This document shows positions 59,446 through 64,000 of a stretch of 64,000 nt of DNA, in pieces. Source of the stretch: Reticulascus tulasneorum (lineage: Eukaryota > Ascomycota > Sordariomycetes > Glomerellales > Reticulascaceae). The number at the start of each line of letters is the position of its first letter. Within the stretch, counting starts at the first letter, position 1. The stretch is from NCBI GenBank assembly GCA_001557505.1, contig LSAX01000002.1:3410001-3474000 (forward strand). The letters run 5' to 3'. The position numbers and the translations under genes were made by a program. The notes beneath the pieces were generated by a model that worked only from the letters and a program-made list of their open reading frames with translations, was not told the origin of the DNA and searched no databases.

Positions 59446-62182
59446 TTTGATTGCGCTGCGTTTCGTGCTAGGACTGAAGTGCCGGTGGTGTAACGGAAGG
59501 AGAGGTTTTCTTTAGGTAGACCAGGAATATCTAGCTTGAGTGTAGCACCGAGTAAGACCGACAAGATAATCTTGTCCGCCCTCCGGGAGCAGACGAGAAC
59601 GAAGGTGCCAAAGTTGGAGGATCTGGGGCTGCTGCAGAACAAAGCGTGTGATGCCGAACGTCTAAATGTAGGCAGAATCACCCACTTATCTAAGTGTGGT
59701 CGAGTTACGAAATGGAAGATGAAAGACGGCGAATCCCAGAAGTTGGCAGCAACAAGCTTCTCGTAAGCTTATTTATCCTTTTCGAAGGAACAAAGCCTCG
59801 TCGAGGAGGGGGGCGCCGTATGACAGTTGCCGAGTGACTCAGAACTGGGGCTGCAGGACGACACAACGAGGAAGTACTTTGATTAAGTACGATAAGGCTA
59901 CTAACAATCCACGGCGGTTAGGACTAGGGCCACGTGGGAAATACACGGCCTGGAAATCTTGCGGGGGTGCTTCTACTGTGTGTAGGTTGATAGGAGAATG
60001 TGAGTCCGGTTCTTTCGAGGTCGAGGTTTGAAATGGGGTGTACGCAGGCGGATCGCTATTAATGTACACGGATTGTAGGATGGATGAGACGGGGCAGATG
60101 GACATGGGTTCTTTATCAGCTCTGGTGCCAACTGATAAAGCTTGGGGCGTGTGCATCAAAGATTGGGGTGCATATCATACCCATGCAATCATATCGCTGG
60201 GGCGCCTTGTTGCATGTGACGATGAGGGTGTGCACCGAGCGGGCGGCTAGGGGGGGATTGCATGAATCTGGATCTTGATTCCCTACGTAACCCGACCTAC
60301 ATCATCCGTACCTATTTGTAGACAAAACCGGTCAGAAGGTGCCGCAGTCTTGCTGTTATCTTTGGTGGATGACGATATGGATCCCGGTGTGTGTGTCAGG
60401 TGGCTCTTGCAACCCCGCGAGCAAGGCGGCCATGGTAAGAACAATTGTCTGTGTTAAATGACCGACCTGGATCAAACCACGTGAAGCCGACTGCCCGATC
60501 GCCTAGCACAAATTCCGCCGCCTTTGCACAGCTGATGATTCTCCGCCCACATACTATCAGGGACTTTGTTCAATAGCCACTACTTCGTCCCTCTAGTCGC
60601 TGGCGTTGGGGTGGAAACCACAGCTTAAGGTAAGGTAAGGTAGTTGGAGGCAAAAGACGACGGCTGGCAGATGCGGATTCCCGAGTACCTCCAGGCGAGC
60701 GCAACTCGGAGGACAGAATAGGAGAGTAAAAAGCAACCAAGCTTCGCTGAGTGAACCCCTCCTTTCCGCCGGACAGACTTCAACCACACCCACCACATGG
60801 CCCATGAAACCCCGATAATCACGCAGAACCCCGGTACGAATATACTATGCTGTGGCGGCATCTGTCTTTGCAGCGTATTGTTCTTTCATCTCTTGACCTC
60901 GTGTTCTACAGTGTGGACGGTCAAAGCAAAATCTTGCCGAGACGCAAAGCACTGCCGCCAAGTAAACCCACGGTCTTCTTCCACTGGCAACGCTAACTTG
61001 CACAGAAATTAAGGGTTAGCTACACATGCACCTAATAATGTAAGGTAGTATATGGTTAATCTGCATACGTCCCGCGCTTCACCAAAATATAAAGCAGCCA
61101 ATCCGTCTTGGACAAGTCCGTCCGGATTCCCCGTGTCTGTCTTGGATTGCCAAGCAAAATAGGCCGAAAGACGCACAGTACCGGAGCTAGCTCAACCCAC
61201 CGACTGCTTCCGGCTCGCGATTTTGTCTCGCTCTGATACTAGACTACCCTTAGCATCTTACTACTTAGTATGCATGTACAATCCGTGCTCGACTAATAGG
61301 CAGCCTGCCCAGAATGGACAAGTCCGCCCTGATTGCTTTGTCCGTCTTGGGGCACGCCATCCCCAAGTCTTAGTCCCACAGAGTTCAGCACGCCATGAAC
61401 CAGGTCCACTGGGCATGAAGCTGTCATGTACCGATCTCCCATCATCTGAAGTTTGAACTCGCCTCAATCCACCACGATCATGCCCCGTTACTACACGACG
61501 TATCGTTTGGGATCATTCCATTCACCTTTAATAATTACTCGCGGCCTCGTTTTGTCGTTGTGGGACGCACGCATCCCCGGTTTCTAGCGGCCCCGTCTAG
61601 AGCAGCTATGATGATTATTGCCCTACGCCAGTGCCAAGCGCCAAAGATCATCAGCTGAGGCGCAAACTTTTACCTCTGGCTCTGCCTTGGCAGGGGACGT
61701 GCCTTCGCGGATCTTTTCCCCTGTCACAAGGACTTCCTGGAGAACTTTCCTGAGCTAGAGCTAGGTCAGGTACAAACCATAATCTCTACGATAGGAATGT
61801 TCTGGCCTGGGATGCCTTTGTTGCATTTTGCCTTTCCTTTCTTACATGGTCTGCATGGATCTTGATGTCTGAGGCTAGGCAGACTAAGTGGCCCCTAACT
61901 TCAATCATTGTTCACACTTAGGTCACAGTATGGTTTTGTCCCTCGCGAACTATGACTCGGCACATTCTCCATCATCGTATATAGTACAGCCCGTCTCCCA
62001 GTATTCGCTGCGGCAGTTTCTTTGCTCCTGCTCGTTCTCTACCCGTCTCTGCTTTGGTGTTTGCCGGCACCCATTACCTTCATTTTTGTCGTTCACTCGT
62101 TCGTCCGTTCATTCACTCTTTCGTTTATACATTTATACATCCCGGTTACTAGTCTTATATATACCTCGGTCTTGGTTTGACC
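59446..62182. other. Long intergenic region, no gene supported
   Basis: This is 2.7 kb. Open frames are short and mutually overlapping. The string GGACAAGTCCG occurs twice on the plus strand, near 61,110 and 61,317, and related half-words (CCGTCTTGG) lie beside both; these may be remnants of a small duplication. A GGTAAGGTAAGGTAG run is at about 60,630. The last 300 bases are pyrimidine-rich and probably form the leader of the secreted protein gene. Confidence 0.45.
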
Positions 62183-64000
62183 ATGGTCTTAGCAGCCCTC
62201 ATTTGCTTGCTGCTAGGCTGCAAGCCCACTGCAAACGCTGCAAACGCTGCATGCACATCTAACCTTGTAATCGATAATTTTTCCAAGTGGTCGTCCAACA
62301 CAAACAGCTTGGGTTATTGGACCAGTGGTACGAGCCCCGGTGACCTCGAGATTGCTTGAGAAAGGCTAACAATTTCACCAATGAAAGATGATGGGTCTAT
62401 GAAGGCTGCCTCAGCTAATGGGGGATCTCTTCTCTTTACACCCAAAGGAGGGTCATATTTCTATGAGACACTCTCCTGCGTGAAGACACAGGCGGATGGA
62501 TATGATGCTGTGTCGTTTACAATCAATGGTCCGAAAGATTCATCCTTGGTGCTGGAGATTCAAACTAAGAGAACTTGTACTACTGCCGCGTACAGCAGCA
62601 ATTGGTTTACGGTCACAAGTCTCACTGGCTCAACGCAAACCTTGACAGTGCCTCTGTCATCATTCTCAGGTGCCAGGCTGGACGCTGTTTCTGCTTTCGT
62701 TTGGTCTACGTTCTCCGTTCTAGATGTCCCCTGGCAGATTGGTAATATTCAGTTTGTCTGCTCTGCCGCTCCCGCACAGTCTCTACCCAGTGCGCTCCCT
62801 ACATCATCTTCAAGTGCTACTAGTGCCTCGTCCATTCGCACTTCTACCGGGGTTTCGAGTTCTCGTACTTCGGCATCTTCTATCAGCACTGCTACCAGTC
62901 TCGCGAGTTCCCGGGCTTCAACCGTTCGCTCTTCTGTCGGCGTTTCGAGTTCCCGTACTTTATCGTCTTCCATCAGCACCTCCACGAGTCTCTCGAGTTC
63001 CCGGGTTTCAACCGTTCGCACTTCAACCAGCGTGTCGCGTTCCCTCACTTTATCATCTTCCATCAGCACATCCATTAGTCTCTCGAGTTTCCGGGCTTCA
63101 TCGACGACGGCGATATCGAAGTCTTCCACTTCTTCAATGCCGCCAACGTCCTCGTCAGTGTGCAAAAGTCTTCTTGTCGATGATTGGGAATCGCAGTCGA
63201 GGCTGACCTTTCTGAATTACAACTCCATGCTGGAGCCTACAAGTGATGATGGCACAATGCAGTCCGTTGTCGTCAACACACACCGTGTCACTCTTACTCC
63301 TGTCAACACGGACTCGTACTTCTACACCCAGACAGGCTGCGTCAACTCCCAAATCGAGTACGGCGGCATTTCTATGCGAATTAAGGCACCCGCTGGCACG
63401 CAATTTGGCATTCAGCTAGCTTCTCCGGCAACATGCGGAGGACCGGAAACCCAGTTTGCATATCAAACAACGACGGAACTAGGCTGGACATTCGACGGCA
63501 CTGAAAGATTATACAGTATCCCATTCCTTAAATTCTCGTCCATCGACAGATCCAAAGTGTCAACCATCTTTTTCGGGTCATTCAACCAGGCCGTAACACT
63601 CGGTCCTATATCGTTCTACTGCGGCAGCACCCCTTCCGAATATCTGGTTCCTTCAGTATCACAATCGTCCGGACCGACCTCTACCGTTGTCGCCCCTTCG
63701 GGAACCGCCTCACCGTTAGTTATCGACCAATTTGCCTCTGAGGGCGTCAACGCTCTTGGCTTTTGGCATGGCGGAGACGATGGCATGACGTTAACTTGGG
63801 GCGATCGGAAGCTAACGATCAAGTCCTCCGACCCAGATTACTCATTCTATACTCAGGTCTCTGGTACTTGCCGCGATCTTACTTCATTTGACAAATCGTA
63901 TTTGCATATTGCATACAGTGGAAGCAACAAGTTCTCCATAGCCCTCCAGCAGCACAACTCAATATGCAGCCAGGATGTGGCTCCTTACCCTGAGACATGG
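62183..64000 (+). CDS. Secreted modular Ser/Thr-rich protein with repeated beta-sandwich-like domains (3' end beyond window)
   Basis: Exons 62183..62327 and 62388..beyond 64000 give 586 residues in the window, the frame still open at the edge. Residues 1-23 are a signal peptide (VLAALICLLLG core). Three copies of one domain follow: about 24-173 (VIDNFSKWSSNTNSLGYWTSDDGSM), about 315-460 and from about 500. Each starts with an [LV]xD[DN]F/W-type strand, has a DDG[ST]M-like turn and SYFY[ET] and ends or proceeds through paired Cys. Between copies 1 and 2 is a Ser/Thr linker with three 90-bp repeats. This resembles fungal extracellular domains found alone or next to polysaccharide deacetylases, so it may bind cell-wall glycans; that is inference. 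The linker is expected to be O-glycosylated. The first exon-intron junction keeps the domain intact. Confidence 0.75.
62852..63115 (+). repeat. Three tandem 90-bp (30-codon) repeats in Ser/Thr-rich linker
   Basis: Units start at 62,852, 62,942 and 63,032, each with a GTTTCGAGTTC-like or GTGTCGCGTTC-like first word and an internal SSSISTxxS pattern. They are exactly 90 bp apart, so the frame is kept and copy number could vary between strains, as in adhesin stalks. The third unit is partial at its end. Confidence 0.85.

Noticed and set aside
62749..63165. Acidic 138-codon antisense frame and a plus-strand 160-codon frame in the secreted-protein gene
   Set aside because: Both arise from the TCN-rich Ser/Thr repeats read in other frames.

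Overview
The window looks like nuclear DNA of a filamentous ascomycete (Pezizomycotina; most likely a Sordariomycete, and Hypocreales is my weaker guess). The evidence is gene content (monopolin Pcs1/Csm1, Mak32-like kinase, a SWI3/RSC8 protein, a carnitine acetyltransferase with a peroxisomal tail), dense genes with short introns (mostly 50-95 bp, GT...CTAAC...AG), roughly balanced base composition, and one sharply AT-rich islet that resembles a repeat-induced-point-mutation relic. I see no CRISPR array, rRNA, convincing tRNA or intact transposon. All exon coordinates come from reading splice signals and checking that the frame stays open; no transcript data were available.

Layout. 0.5-2.1 kb (-): Pcs1/Csm1 kinetochore protein, divergent from 2.6-4.0 kb (+): Msp1 AAA ATPase. 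5.0-6.4 kb (+): cystathionine beta-lyase. 7.5-9.0 kb (-): TMS1/SERINC membrane protein. 9.9-12.0 kb (+): MFS transporter (Mch1-like), convergent with 13.2-16.7 kb (-): GPI inositol deacylase Bst1. 16.7-20.2 kb is a long intergenic stretch with TACCTA/TAGGTA palindromes. 20.2-23.5 kb (+): mismatch-repair Pms1, convergent with 23.7-25.6 kb (-): a membrane protein of unknown function. 26.3-28.0 kb (+): adrenodoxin reductase Arh1, convergent and almost touching 28.1-29.2 kb (-): ETF alpha. 30.0-32.3 kb (+): SWIRM/SANT chromatin remodeller subunit. 33.4-35.5 kb (+): carnitine acetyltransferase. 35.9-37.8 kb (-): cyclase-associated protein. 39.3-40.6 kb (+): Mak32-like PfkB protein, convergent with 40.8-43.6 kb (-): Mcm3. 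44.3-46.3 kb (-): exocyst Exo70, followed by the AT-rich islet. 47.6-49.2 kb (-): class III aminotransferase. 51.6-55.4 kb (-): a 1,240-residue multi-enzyme protein. 56.3-57.4 kb and 58.8-59.4 kb (-): two unrecognised genes. 62.2 kb to the window end (+): a secreted, modular, Ser/Thr-rich protein cut by the window edge.

Most genes are housekeeping and do not form a biosynthetic cluster. They fall into groups by compartment: mitochondrion/peroxisome (Msp1, Arh1, ETF alpha, carnitine acetyltransferase), membrane traffic and cell surface (Bst1, Exo70, CAP, TMS1), and nucleus (Pcs1, Pms1, SWI3/RSC8, Mcm3). The most striking object is the gene at 51,613-55,440. It joins a 2H (LigT-like) phosphoesterase, an endonuclease/exonuclease/phosphatase fold, a poly(A)-polymerase-type nucleotidyltransferase and a C-terminal MJ1316 (DUF504) domain. 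It reads as a complete RNA 3'-end healing and re-tailing machine in one chain. Other points of interest are two introns with no in-frame stop (arh1, exo70), a probable hidden last exon in mcm3, an Asp-to-Asn change in the PfkB signature, MCB elements upstream of mcm3 and pms1, and a foldback element between ETF alpha and the SWI3-like gene.
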